A stretch of DNA of 14,891 bases from Candidatus Eiseniibacteriota bacterium (GCA_030609605.1 JAUWBY010000030.1:1-14891); one strand, 5' to 3'. Positions 1 through 7,961 are shown, numbered from the stretch's first letter. Notes: generated by a model not told the origin, from the letters alone. Numbers and translations: made by a program.

Positions 1-1458
1 GGTGCCGACACGTTGCTCTCCGGACAGGATTCGGACGGCCGCCGCTGGCCGCTGGACTCGCGACAGTCGGTGGTCTTCTTCTGCCTGCTTGTCGCGCTCC
101 AGGTCGGCGTCTCCGTGCTCGCAGCCGGCCGACCGCTCGCTTTCGCGGCCGGAGCGTTCTTTCTGCTTGCCCTTGTTCTCTCGTTCAGATCCACCCTCAC
201 CGGACTTGTTCTGATCATCCTCTCACAGCTCTACGTGCTTCGGGGGACGGCCGAGATTAGTGCAGGCGAGCTGGCGTTTGCGGCACTGTTCCTCTCGACG
301 CTCTTGGGGTGGGTCCTCAAAGAGGGGAGGACCGTTGAGGGCAGGCAGCTTCTCCGCTCGCCGGTCGGCGTATCACTCCTGATCTTTCTCGCTCTCTGTG
401 TGTTCTCGATCGTATTCGTTGTCCTTTACGGAGGGAGTCCCCTCTGGTGGCTGCGTGATCTCGTCCGGTTCTCCTACTTGCTTCTGTTCTTCCCGATCGC
501 GGGGGCCGTGAAATCACGACGCGACGCCTGGGTCGTGCTTGTCAGCCTGCTGGCCGTCATTCTCTACCACGGGATCCTCACGATCACCTGGTATGCGCAG
601 GCCGTGGCATCGACGGAAGCTATCTGGCAGTTGCGGTATCAGCGTGTGGCACTGCACGAGATCTTTGCCATGGCGACGCTTGTCGCATCGTTCGCCGTCT
701 TCCTGAGGGCTCGCACTCGCGCAGTACAGGTCGCGGCTCTTGGGATGGGGCTCGTCGGGCTCATTGCCCTCGGCGTGTCATTCACGCGGGGTTACTGGAT
801 GGCGGCGGTGCTCGCGTGTGCGATCGTCGCGGTGATGATGCGCGGTCCCGCTCGCAGGGTCGTGGCTTTCCCGCTCATACTCCTCACGGCCGTCATCTCT
901 GGGGGGGGGGTTGTCTTCTCCGCCAAGTTCCTCGGCATTCTCATCTCGATGGCGGACAGACTCTCGACCATCTCCAGCCCGCTTCGGGTTCTCTCCGTAC
1001 AGGAGCGGATGGCGGAGACGCGTGCGGCGCTCGGCTTGATCTGGGCGAGTCCGGTGTTCGGGCGTGGTCTCGGCGCACACGTCTCGTACATGTCGCCATT
1101 GAAGCACCAGGTCGTGACGCAGCCGTTCGTGCACAACGCGTACCTGTTCATATGGCTCAAGCTTGGGTTCGTAGGACTCATCTCGTTTCTGGTCTTCTAC
1201 TTCTGCGGACTGCGCATGACCATTCGCGCCGCGGCCAATGCGGGCTCGCCGTTCGTCCACGCGCTGCTTGTGTCCGGCGCGGCCATCCTCATCGTGGCCG
1301 CCCCCCTCTCGCTCACGTCTCCCCAGTTCTACAATAAGAGTTCGGCGCTCGTCTTCGTGCTCGTTCTCGGGCTGGCGTATGCGGCGCTCCGCGGGAAGCT
1401 CGGGCGTGGTGACGCGGGATCCGGTCGGTCGGCGGAGGGAGATGCTGATGGCAGCTAG
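1..1458 (+). CDS. O-antigen ligase / O-antigen polymerase family membrane protein (5' end probably outside window)
   Basis: This is a polytopic inner-membrane protein expected either to polymerise lipid-linked repeat units (Wzy-like) or to transfer the finished glycan to an acceptor (WaaL-like). Counting from the TTG at 13 there are 481 residues, with about ten or more hydrophobic segments. A charged turn FTRGYW lies at residues 257-262. A late periplasmic-loop-like region has GRGLGAH and then a conserved His-Asn pair (H374, N375) in VHNAYLFIWLKLG, the pattern of the Wzy_C/O-antigen ligase domain. The frame is open to base 1 and no ribosome binding site precedes the TTG at 13, so the true start is probably upstream of the window. 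A G10 tract at 901-910 encodes three consecutive glycines. The 3' end overlaps the next gene by 11 bases. Ligase and polymerase cannot be told apart from sequence alone. Confidence 0.85.
   Translation, partial: GADTLLSGQDSDGRRWPLDSRQSVVFFCLLVALQVGVSVLAAGRPLAFAAGAFFLLALVLSFRSTLTGLVLIILSQLYVLRGTAEISAGELAFAALFLSTLLGWVLKEGRTVEGRQLLRSPVGVSLLIFLALCVFSIVFVVLYGGSPLWWLRDLVRFSYLLLFFPIAGAVKSRRDAWVVLVSLLAVILYHGILTITWYAQAVASTEAIWQLRYQRVALHEIFAMATLVASFAVFLRARTRAVQVAALGMGLVGLIALGVSFTRGYWMAAVLACAIVAVMMRGPARRVVAFPLILLTAVISGGGVVFSAKFLGILISMADRLSTISSPLRVLSVQERMAETRAALGLIWASPVFGRGLGAHVSYMSPLKHQVVTQPFVHNAYLFIWLKLGFVGLISFLVFYFCGLRMTIRAAANAGSPFVHALLVSGAAILIVAAPLSLTSPQFYNKSSALVFVLVLGLAYAALRGKLGRGDAGSGRSAEGDADGS
901..910 (+). 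repeat. G10 homopolymer inside the O-antigen ligase/polymerase gene
   Basis: Ten consecutive G residues lie in the coding strand, read as three GGG codons plus the first base of a GTT codon. It is the longest mononucleotide run I found in the window. Loss of one G would bring a TGA at 1037-1039 into frame. Gain of one G would shift reading into a frame that ends at the TAA at 1335-1337. Runs of this length are known slippage sites in some bacteria. Whether slippage happens here is inference. Confidence 0.9.
1434..1438 (+). promoter_or_regulatory. Ribosome binding site GGAGG for the first GT4 gene
   Basis: GGAGG precedes two in-frame ATG codons, at 1442 (3 bases away) and 1448 (9 bases away). 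The spacing favours 1448. The longer open frame back to 1238 overlaps the ligase gene by more than 200 bases and encodes Arg/Ser-rich out-of-frame sequence, so that start is rejected. Confidence 0.6.
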
Positions 1459-2620
1459 GCAGCTCGCACGGGGCGAGCGAATCAGAGTGCTTGCCGTCGA
1501 TCACACCGTCGGGGTCAAGCCGTTCAGGAAGAAGTTCGAGGCGATCGCGAAGCACGATGACATCGAGCTGACAGTACTGGCGCCGGCGGTCTGGCAGGAA
1601 AATTACCACCCCATCATTCCTCCTGACGAGGGGCGCGGGTATGCGATCCGAACCGGGAAGGTGATCTTTCCGGGCTACAACAACCGCGCCTTCTTCATCT
1701 CCGGTCTTGCAGAGGCGCTGAGGACAGTGCGCCCGCATGTTCTTGATCTCTACGAAGAAGCGTTCAGCCTGTTTTTCCTCCAGTCCGCTGCACTTGCGAA
1801 GGTGCTTGCACCGGAAGCACGGATCATCTTCCATTCCTCAGACAGCCTCTCATGGGAGAATCGGTATCCGTACAGGCCGTCGTGGATGTATGCAGTCATC
1901 CAGCGCTACGCGCATCGTGTCGGTCATTACGCGTTCACGATCAATGAGGTTGCAGGGGAGATCCTCAGATCGAAAGGATACGATGGACCTATCACACGCG
2001 TGTTCCATGGTGTTGACGAGACCGAGTTCCGCCCGATGGATGCGACGTCTCTCCGGCGCGAGCTGGAGCTTGAGGGGCCGGTCGTCGGCTACGTGGGGAG
2101 ATTGACTTACAAGAAGGGTGTCGATGTACTGCTCCGTGCCGTGGCGGGGCTGGCGGATCCGCCGGAACTCGTCATCATTGGTGACGGTGAAGAGAAGGAG
2201 CGTCTGGAGCAGCTGGCTGCAGCGTCAGGCATCGGTGATTCGACGCGTTTCATCACGGGCGTCACACACGAGCAGGTTCCGCTCTATCTGAGTGCTTTCG
2301 ATGTGATGGTTCTGCCGTCCATCAAGTCGAGCAAGTTCAACGAGCCATTTGGGCGGGTGCTCGTCGAGGCCATGGCATGCGGTGTTCCGGTCATCGGGAC
2401 GACGTGTGGGTCGATGAAGCTGGTGCTGGGCGACGCGGGTCTGATCGTCCCGGACAACGATGTGGACTCGCTTCGCACACAACTCGCCGCGCTCTTGTCC
2501 GACCGCGCCCTCATGGAGGGGCTTTCCTGCAGAGGACGCCAACGCGTCCTTGACCTGTACACCTGGCGCCGATTCGCCGACATGATCCACCGGGGCTACC
2601 TCGACGTTCTGAAGGGCTGA
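1448..2620 (+). CDS. Glycosyltransferase family 4 (GT-B fold)
   Basis: This cytoplasmic or membrane-associated retaining glycosyltransferase is predicted to add one sugar from a nucleotide-sugar donor to the lipid-linked glycan. The product is 390 residues, normal for the family. The N-terminal acceptor domain runs to about residue 195 and includes the VFHGVDETEF turn (185-194) typical of GT4. The C-terminal donor domain opens with GYVGRLTYKKGVDVLL (214-229). It carries the EX7E motif as E299 and E307 in NEPFGRVLVEAMACGVPVI, so the donor-binding acidic residues are intact. The start is set by GGAGG nine bases upstream. The gene overlaps the ligase/polymerase gene by 11 bases and is followed 7 bases later by a GT9 gene, which indicates co-transcription and translational coupling. 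Donor and acceptor sugars cannot be assigned. Confidence 0.93.
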   Translation: MAARQLARGERIRVLAVDHTVGVKPFRKKFEAIAKHDDIELTVLAPAVWQENYHPIIPPDEGRGYAIRTGKVIFPGYNNRAFFISGLAEALRTVRPHVLDLYEEAFSLFFLQSAALAKVLAPEARIIFHSSDSLSWENRYPYRPSWMYAVIQRYAHRVGHYAFTINEVAGEILRSKGYDGPITRVFHGVDETEFRPMDATSLRRELELEGPVVGYVGRLTYKKGVDVLLRAVAGLADPPELVIIGDGEEKERLEQLAAASGIGDSTRFITGVTHEQVPLYLSAFDVMVLPSIKSSKFNEPFGRVLVEAMACGVPVIGTTCGSMKLVLGDAGLIVPDNDVDSLRTQLAALLSDRALMEGLSCRGRQRVLDLYTWRRFADMIHRGYLDVLKG

Positions 2621-2627
2621 ATCTCGA

Positions 2628-3776
2628 ATGGAGTATCTTCTTCTTGTTATGTCGAGCGTGGTCAGCGCGCTCGTGAACACTCTCCACCCGCGCGGAGGTG
2701 GAGTGGTGCGTCACGTTGTCGCCTTCAAGCTGGACCATCTGGGAGATCTTATCACCGCCGCCCCCGCTATCTCGGCGGTCAGGCGCCGGCACCCGGATGC
2801 GGAACTCACACTCGTCGTCGGCAGCTGGTGCGCGGAGCTGGCAAGGGCCCTGTTCCCGGTCGCCGTTGTTGCGGTTTACGACAGTCCGCGGTTCGACAGA
2901 ACGCGTGCCGGTGGGACAGAACCCGCACAGCGCCGACTGAGGCGGGCTCTCGATAGGCGTCGGTACGATGTCGCCTACGGATTTCGCGAAGACCCGGCAG
3001 CTCTCGGCTTTTGCCTGTTCGGTGGGTGTCGCCGCCGAAGTGACCGCGGGACGGTCCGCATCGGGGACCGGGTGCGACGCCTCGGTGCCGTGCTCAGGGG
3101 TCGCGGTGACCCTGGTCCGCAGAGCGAGTTCGAGACCAATCTCCGCATTGCCGGCGCGGCCGTGGAAGATGCGCCGGCGCTCCCGCCGTTGACCGTGTCG
3201 CCCGACGATGTCGAACGAGTGAGAGAGGATATTCTGGGCGAGAGCCCGAACGCGTCCCGACCTCTAATAGTGATCCATCCCGGGGCCGCCTGGGCCTATC
3301 GTCTCTGGCCGGTCGATCGGTACAACGACCTCGCCACACGGCTCTGTACCAAACACCAAGGCACCGTTGTTGTGACCGGTTCGGCGGAGGAGCGGGAGCT
3401 GGCGGGCCGTGTACTGGCGGATGGTGTGCAGGGTCGCTCGGTGGCCGGTGAGTACGACATAGGCCGGGTTGCCGCGCTGCTCTCGCTGGCGGACGTGTAC
3501 ATCGGTTCGGATACGGGCATCACGCATCTCGCGGCAGCAGTGGGAACGCCTGTCGTAGCTCTGTTCGGGCCGGGCGACCCGCGTCGCTTCGGACATATCG
3601 GTCCTCGCGACGTTGTGCTGTACCACAAACAGGACTGCTCGCCGTGCCCGCAGACTGACTGTGACCAGAACGGCGCTTGCATGAAGGCCATCACCGTCGA
3701 CGAAGTCGCCGAGGCCGTGGCTGGCGTGCTGAGAGCTGTTGACAGTCGGGTCCACTCCGGAGGGAGTTCGAAGTGA
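2628..3776 (+). CDS. Glycosyltransferase family 9 (heptosyltransferase-like)
   Basis: This GT9/WaaC-WaaF-type enzyme classically transfers heptose from an ADP-heptose donor to lipopolysaccharide core, but family members in polysaccharide loci also use other sugars. The product is 382 residues. The signature KLDHLGDLITAAPAI at 34-48 contains the catalytic-site Asp motif. The donor half has IHPGAAWAYRLWPVDRY (216-232) and SDTGITHLAAAVGTPVVALF (294-313). A cysteine-rich segment CSPCPQTDC (337-345) plus C351 follows, a pattern often seen in GT9 proteins. The ATG at 2628 gives a 25-residue hydrophobic/Gly-rich leader before the domain. A GTG at 2706 with a near-ideal GGAGGT site six bases upstream would start exactly at the domain and is a real alternative. 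The 3' end overlaps the next gene by four bases (GTGA). Confidence 0.92.
   Translation: MEYLLLVMSSVVSALVNTLHPRGGGVVRHVVAFKLDHLGDLITAAPAISAVRRRHPDAELTLVVGSWCAELARALFPVAVVAVYDSPRFDRTRAGGTEPAQRRLRRALDRRRYDVAYGFREDPAALGFCLFGGCRRRSDRGTVRIGDRVRRLGAVLRGRGDPGPQSEFETNLRIAGAAVEDAPALPPLTVSPDDVERVREDILGESPNASRPLIVIHPGAAWAYRLWPVDRYNDLATRLCTKHQGTVVVTGSAEERELAGRVLADGVQGRSVAGEYDIGRVAALLSLADVYIGSDTGITHLAAAVGTPVVALFGPGDPRRFGHIGPRDVVLYHKQDCSPCPQTDCDQNGACMKAITVDEVAEAVAGVLRAVDSRVHSGGSSK
2694..2699 (+). promoter_or_regulatory. GGAGGT ribosome-binding-like site supporting an alternative GTG start at 2706
   Basis: GGAGGT lies six bases before an in-frame GTG at 2706 (and three before another GTG at 2703). Starting there gives VRHVVAFKLDHLGDL, the usual beginning of a GT9 protein. 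The same bases encode Gly-Gly in the longer frame, so chance cannot be excluded. Confidence 0.45.
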
Positions 3777-4975
3777 GGATCCTCTTCCTGACATCCCGAC
3801 TTCCGTACCCGCCGCACAGGGGCGACCGCGTTCGAACGTTCAACTTCCTCAAGGCATTCGCCTCCCGACACGATGTGCATCTTATCTCGTTCATCGAGAA
3901 CAATGACGAACGCGAGGCCGCAGTAGAGCTTGAGAGCATCTGTTCGCGGGAACTCGTTCTGCTCGGCAAACGGCGTTCACTGTTCAACATCACATCGCGT
4001 GCTCTCTCACCGATGCCGTACCAGGCTCTCTACTACCGCTCCGCCAGGATGCAGGCACTGGTGCAGGCGGCGTTTGCGGACGGTGCGTTCGATCTCATCT
4101 ACGTGCATCTCTTCCGGATGGCTCCGTTCGTTGCTCCTCTTCTTGGACGCCGGTCGTTGGGAGTGGCGTCCAACACGCGCGCTGTGCTCGATCTCACGGA
4201 CTCTGTGGCCTCTGAGATCGAGCTCTCGATCAGGCACCGGCCCGTTCTCGCGCGGCTTCCCTACGTGTTGGAAAGCCGGAAGATCAGAGCGTATGAGGCG
4301 CGCATCATGCCCAGCTTCGATGAGATATGGGTCATCTCTGAGGCGGATCGGGAGGACGTGCTCTCGGGAACGTCGGGCGCGCGCGTGGAGATAGTGCCGA
4401 ACGGCGTCGATGAGCGCCTATTCGACATCGGCTCATCGATGTGCGATTCACGCGAAGTTGTGTTCGTGGGTAATCTCAGCGTTCCCCACAACATCGATGC
4501 TGTTGAGTTGCTGATTCGCGACATCATGCCGCGTCTCCGGACGGCTGAGCCAGAGGCGACTCTGCGTGTGGTGGGGCAGGGGGCGGGCGATCGCGTGCGA
4601 GGCATCTGCGCCGCCGCCGACTGGTGTAACTTCACGGGGTTCGTCCCTGATCTGCGCGATGCCTATCGCAGAGCAGCCGTGTTCGCGGCGCCCATGCGCT
4701 TCGCGGCCGGCGTGCAGAACAAGATGCTTGAGGCGATGGCGGCAGGCGTGCCCGTCGTTACGACACCCACGGGCAACCGGGGGCTCAAGGCTGCGCCGGA
4801 GAGCGAGATCGTTGTTGCGAGCGGGGCCGCTGAGTTCGCCCGCGCGCTCGGAGAGATATTGAGCAACGCAGGCCGGCGTGATGCGCTCAGCAGGGCAGGG
4901 AGGCAGTTCGTCTCGAGCCGGTTCGAATGGTCGCACGCGCTCGAGCGTGCCGAGACCGTCGCTGAGCGATCGTAG
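3773..4975 (+). CDS. Glycosyltransferase family 4, EpsH/PEP-CTERM-associated sugar transferase type
   Basis: This 400-residue GT-B glycosyltransferase begins with a GTG that overlaps the previous stop by four bases (GTGA). GGAGGG lies eight bases upstream. The opening MRILFLTSRLPYPPHRGDR and the general organisation resemble, from memory, the TIGR03087-type sugar transferases found in exopolysaccharide clusters linked to exosortase (EpsH). The N-terminal domain runs to about residue 205 (VPNGVDERLF at 208-217). The donor domain starts FVGNLSVPHN (231-240), and the conserved donor-site Glu is E320 in NKMLEAMAAGVPVV. The first Glu of the classical EX7E pair is absent, as seems usual for this subgroup. 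It closes the plus-strand run and faces the convergent flippase gene 37 bases away. No exosortase is in this window, so the EPS link rests on family resemblance only. Confidence 0.9.
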   Translation: MRILFLTSRLPYPPHRGDRVRTFNFLKAFASRHDVHLISFIENNDEREAAVELESICSRELVLLGKRRSLFNITSRALSPMPYQALYYRSARMQALVQAAFADGAFDLIYVHLFRMAPFVAPLLGRRSLGVASNTRAVLDLTDSVASEIELSIRHRPVLARLPYVLESRKIRAYEARIMPSFDEIWVISEADREDVLSGTSGARVEIVPNGVDERLFDIGSSMCDSREVVFVGNLSVPHNIDAVELLIRDIMPRLRTAEPEATLRVVGQGAGDRVRGICAAADWCNFTGFVPDLRDAYRRAAVFAAPMRFAAGVQNKMLEAMAAGVPVVTTPTGNRGLKAAPESEIVVASGAAEFARALGEILSNAGRRDALSRAGRQFVSSRFEWSHALERAETVAERS

Positions 4976-5012
4976 CACTGACAAGCCCGGGCGTGTGTCG
5001 AAGATTCCCCTG

Positions 5013-6548
5013 CTATCTCGAGACGTAGACGATCAGTGCCCGAAGCCGCTTGGGCAGAGCAGCCACGAAGCCTTCGTCCAGTTTGGGGAGCGGCCGCATC
5101 AGCATCAGCAGCCCACCGTAGAGCAGCGCGAACGCCACGCCGTGGAACGCGAGCAGGGCAAGGCCCGACGGCCGCCAGACAGCGGACGGAATGAGGGCGA
5201 GCGCAGCGGCGCCAACGACGTACGGTATGTGCCGCAGCGGGAATTCGACCCCGAGCACTCTCCTCGCTATGATCGTCTCGGTGAGCACTGCACTCATTGC
5301 ACAAACGCCGGTTCCGATGAGCGCTCCGGCAGCGCCCCACCTGGTTACGAGCACGATGTTCACCGCCACATTGAGCACTCCCGTAACGACTCTCACACGC
5401 AGCACCTTGCGGATGCGATGCGTAGCCTGTAGAGCTGTGGAGCTTGCCCCACCCCCGAGCAGCCAGTTGATCGTCATGGGCGCGGCGTAGGCCAAGAGCA
5501 GAGGACCGGCGCAGGCGTACTCGCGGCCATAGATCGCAACGACGCACGCGCTCGCATTCGCCATGAGGAACACAACGAGCGGGATCACGACTGTGTCGGT
5601 GAGCACGATGACAGACTGCCACAGCGAGCCGATAGCCTCGGGTCTGCGCGTCTGCCTTCGGGAGAAGAGCGCCAGCGCAATCCCGGAAAGCCCTATCGTC
5701 AGCACCGTGCCGACCGCGTGCGTGAGCGAGAAGGCGATATCATAGAAGGCGATCTCGGTCTGGCCATGCCGGATGATGTTGAGGATGATGACGTCAGACT
5801 GCTTGCCCAGGCCGAATCCCACCGCGGTGAGCAACCAGGAGCTCGCGGCGAAGGACAGGACCGGCCGGAACTCGACCGCGTCGCCCCGGTCACCAAGGAG
5901 CCTGCCGATGCTCCAGATGTACCCGAGAAGGAGGAGCGCTCCGGTGATGCCGAGCATCACCATGATCTCCTGCACACCGGCGCCTCTGCTCAGCAGGACA
6001 TAAGCGATCGCGATGTTCGTTCCACGGAAGAACACGGTAAGCACGCCGACGGCGCGCGTTCTGAGGAGTCCGACAAGCACATTGCTTGCGAAGGACGCGA
6101 GGCTCTGACAGACCATGTAGAGCGCGCCCGCGAGAATGAGAGGAGCTATTGCCGCATTCTCATAGCGGACAGCGATCCAGTCTCGTCCCAGGATCACCGC
6201 TCCCACGAGAATCACGATGAGTCCCAGACGGATACCGAGAAGCGCCCGGATCAGGGTTGGCGCCTTGTGTGTTCGGGGGGTTGCAGCGAACTCACCGAGG
6301 AACCTGTGGAGCGTCTTGTCGATCCCCATCGATGACAGAACGAACACGAGCGTCACAAGACTGAGGACGGAAGCGTAGGTGCCGTAATCAGCGGGGGTCA
6401 GCATGCGTGCCAGCAGCACGGCGAAAACGTAGGCGAGTCCGAAATCTCCGAGCTTTGCAGCCGAGTTCCAGAGGTAGCTAGAGAAGAACCCCGGCGTCCG
6501 GTCGATGCCGGCCGAATGATCGGGAGCCGATCGGCGACGGCGCTTCAC
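5013..6548 (-). CDS. Wzx-like flippase (MOP/polysaccharide biosynthesis protein family)
   Basis: This 511-residue integral membrane protein is predicted to move the undecaprenyl-pyrophosphate-linked repeat unit from the cytoplasmic to the periplasmic face. A basic N-terminus (KRRRRS) precedes an amphipathic opening, and hydrophobic segments, probably 12-14, follow through nearly the whole length. ARMLTPADYGTYASVLSL near residues 47-64 matches the usual N-terminal motif of Wzx/RfbX-type proteins. The start is a GTG at 6548-6546 that overlaps the stop of the upstream GT4 gene (GTGA), with AAGGGA a few bases before it. The pair therefore forms a translationally coupled minus-strand operon. It ends 37 bases from the convergent plus-strand run, and I see no clear terminator hairpin between them. 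Lipid-linked glycan export is the best reading, and the neighbouring glycosyltransferases support it. Confidence 0.88.
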   Translation of the reverse strand: MKRRRRSAPDHSAGIDRTPGFFSSYLWNSAAKLGDFGLAYVFAVLLARMLTPADYGTYASVLSLVTLVFVLSSMGIDKTLHRFLGEFAATPRTHKAPTLIRALLGIRLGLIVILVGAVILGRDWIAVRYENAAIAPLILAGALYMVCQSLASFASNVLVGLLRTRAVGVLTVFFRGTNIAIAYVLLSRGAGVQEIMVMLGITGALLLLGYIWSIGRLLGDRGDAVEFRPVLSFAASSWLLTAVGFGLGKQSDVIILNIIRHGQTEIAFYDIAFSLTHAVGTVLTIGLSGIALALFSRRQTRRPEAIGSLWQSVIVLTDTVVIPLVVFLMANASACVVAIYGREYACAGPLLLAYAAPMTINWLLGGGASSTALQATHRIRKVLRVRVVTGVLNVAVNIVLVTRWGAAGALIGTGVCAMSAVLTETIIARRVLGVEFPLRHIPYVVGAAALALIPSAVWRPSGLALLAFHGVAFALLYGGLLMLMRPLPKLDEGFVAALPKRLRALIVYVSR

Positions 6549-7804
6549 TCCGTGTCCCTTCCCGGACTGCCCTTCGCGACGCGCTCGCAGATCTCGGCGA
6601 GCCGCGAAGAGGGACTCAGTGCATCGAACTGGTCAGCGACGACAGCGTGGCCGGCGTCTGCGAGAACCTGCCGCCGCGTGGGGTCTTCCAGGAGTTGCAG
6701 GACCGCCCCGGCGAAGGCCGCAGGGGTGTCGCCCACGAGAAGGTGGGCTCCATGTTCGAGTCCCAGTCCTTCACAGCCCTTTGATGTAGAGACAACCGCA
6801 GTTCGCATCGCAAGCGCCTGGACGATCTTCACGCGGACTCCACTTCCGATTCGCAGGGGCACGACGAACACCTTGGCGAGGCTGATATACGGGGTGATGT
6901 CCTCCACCGTGCCGGCGACACGCGTGTGTTCATCCTCGAGCCTCTCAAGCCACTGTGGTCCGCCGGCGCCGACGATTGTCAACGTCGTCGACGGACGCTC
7001 CTTACGGATTGTCGGGAGGATCTCATCAACGAACCACCTCAGGCTGTCCTGGTTCGGCCGCCAACCGAGGTAGGCGACGAAGACGATGTCACTCGCCGGA
7101 GTGGAACTGCCGTCAGCGCTCGGGGCGGACGCCCCGCTGGCCCGGAGTTCGTCGGCGGCATCCCGCATCGAGATGATATCGAGGGCGATGGGGCAGGCCG
7201 CGACCTTCGCGCCCGGGGCGATCGCCGCCAGCTGCTCCGCGTCCTCTCGTGAGTATGCGCACACGACATCGAACTGCGGCAGACGATCCTCCTCGAAGGT
7301 GAGCATCCGCCGCCACTGGAGCCGAGCGTAGGTACGGCGGAGAGATCCGAGCTGAAAGCTGGCGAAGAGCTCCATGATCGTCGACTGCACGTTGGGGGCG
7401 AAGAGCACACACGGAGCATCAGTATTCTCCCGGACGGTCTCGAGCAGAGTAGCACCATGAATACTGTTGAACAGGATGATGTCGAACGACCCGATCTCAA
7501 AGATTCTACGGACAGTCTCCCGGGCCTTGGCCGAAACGTATCGTCTGATGGGCCATGGGAGCGGGTCCACCACGCTCAGTGCGTACCGCATGAGGCTGTT
7601 CGCGGCGACGCTCTCTACCGGCGTGACCTGCGCGATCTCCGAGATAGCCGTGTCTCCCGTCGGTGTCGGCCCCGACGTGACTTGGCAGAGGCAGGCCACG
7701 TCGTGCCCGGCTCTCGTCAGCTGCACGACGCTGTAGTAGCTCGCGATCTGACCTCCGATCATCCTCGGTTCGGGGAAGCCTTGCGTGACAAAGAGGACCC
7801 TCAT
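6545..7804 (-). CDS. Glycosyltransferase family 4-like protein with altered donor-site motif
   Basis: This 419-residue GT-B protein resembles the 3773-4975 gene in layout. It opens MRVLFVTQGFPEPRMIGGQ. A donor domain starts YLGWRPNQDSLRWFVDEILP (245-264) and continues to PLRIGSGVRVKIVQALAM (316-333). Where relatives have a Glu before Ala-Met-Ala, this protein has Gln329 (codon CAG at 6820-6818). The partner position eight residues earlier is Ser321, so neither acid of the EX7E pair is present. An Ala/Ser/Gly-rich stretch at about 221-238 links the two domains, longer than in its neighbour. The ATG at 7804 has only a weak upstream GGAGAG. It is the first gene of the minus-strand pair and overlaps the flippase gene by four bases. 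It is probably an active or specialised transferase; loss of activity is possible. Confidence 0.88.
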   Translation of the reverse strand: MRVLFVTQGFPEPRMIGGQIASYYSVVQLTRAGHDVACLCQVTSGPTPTGDTAISEIAQVTPVESVAANSLMRYALSVVDPLPWPIRRYVSAKARETVRRIFEIGSFDIILFNSIHGATLLETVRENTDAPCVLFAPNVQSTIMELFASFQLGSLRRTYARLQWRRMLTFEEDRLPQFDVVCAYSREDAEQLAAIAPGAKVAACPIALDIISMRDAADELRASGASAPSADGSSTPASDIVFVAYLGWRPNQDSLRWFVDEILPTIRKERPSTTLTIVGAGGPQWLERLEDEHTRVAGTVEDITPYISLAKVFVVPLRIGSGVRVKIVQALAMRTAVVSTSKGCEGLGLEHGAHLLVGDTPAAFAGAVLQLLEDPTRRQVLADAGHAVVADQFDALSPSSRLAEICERVAKGSPGRDTE

Positions 7805-7932
7805 GCCGTAGCCATCTCTCCGGTACCCTCGTGTGATAGTGTGCCGCTGGATGAACGGAGATCCTGCGCTCGTCCGCCCAGGCTGCCGAGGGCAACCGGG
7901 GACACCTGAACGTCAGGGCGTTCCGGATGATG

Positions 7933-7961
7933 AACCTACAGCACGGTGCTCCGGAGGTCAA
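7933..7961 (-). promoter_or_regulatory. Candidate leftward sigma70-type promoter for the minus-strand GT4/flippase pair
   Basis: Read on the minus strand, TTGACC (7961-7956) is followed after 17 bases by TAGGTT (7938-7933). The -35 box is 5/6 to consensus. The -10 box matches at the three key positions (T, A, final T) but only 3/6 overall. A short palindrome (7940-7950) fills most of the spacer and could be an operator. Confidence 0.4.

Noticed and set aside
3296..3880. Long minus-strand open frame (194 codons) opposite the GT9 gene
   Set aside because: It is antisense to a clear GT9 coding region. Its Ser/Thr/Arg/Pro-rich product is typical of shadow frames in GC-rich DNA.
5718..6335. Plus-strand open frame of 205 codons opposite the flippase gene
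   Set aside because: It encodes Asp/Glu/His/Arg-rich sequence with no fold-like pattern, the usual reverse image of a membrane protein gene. The minus-strand flippase explains the region.
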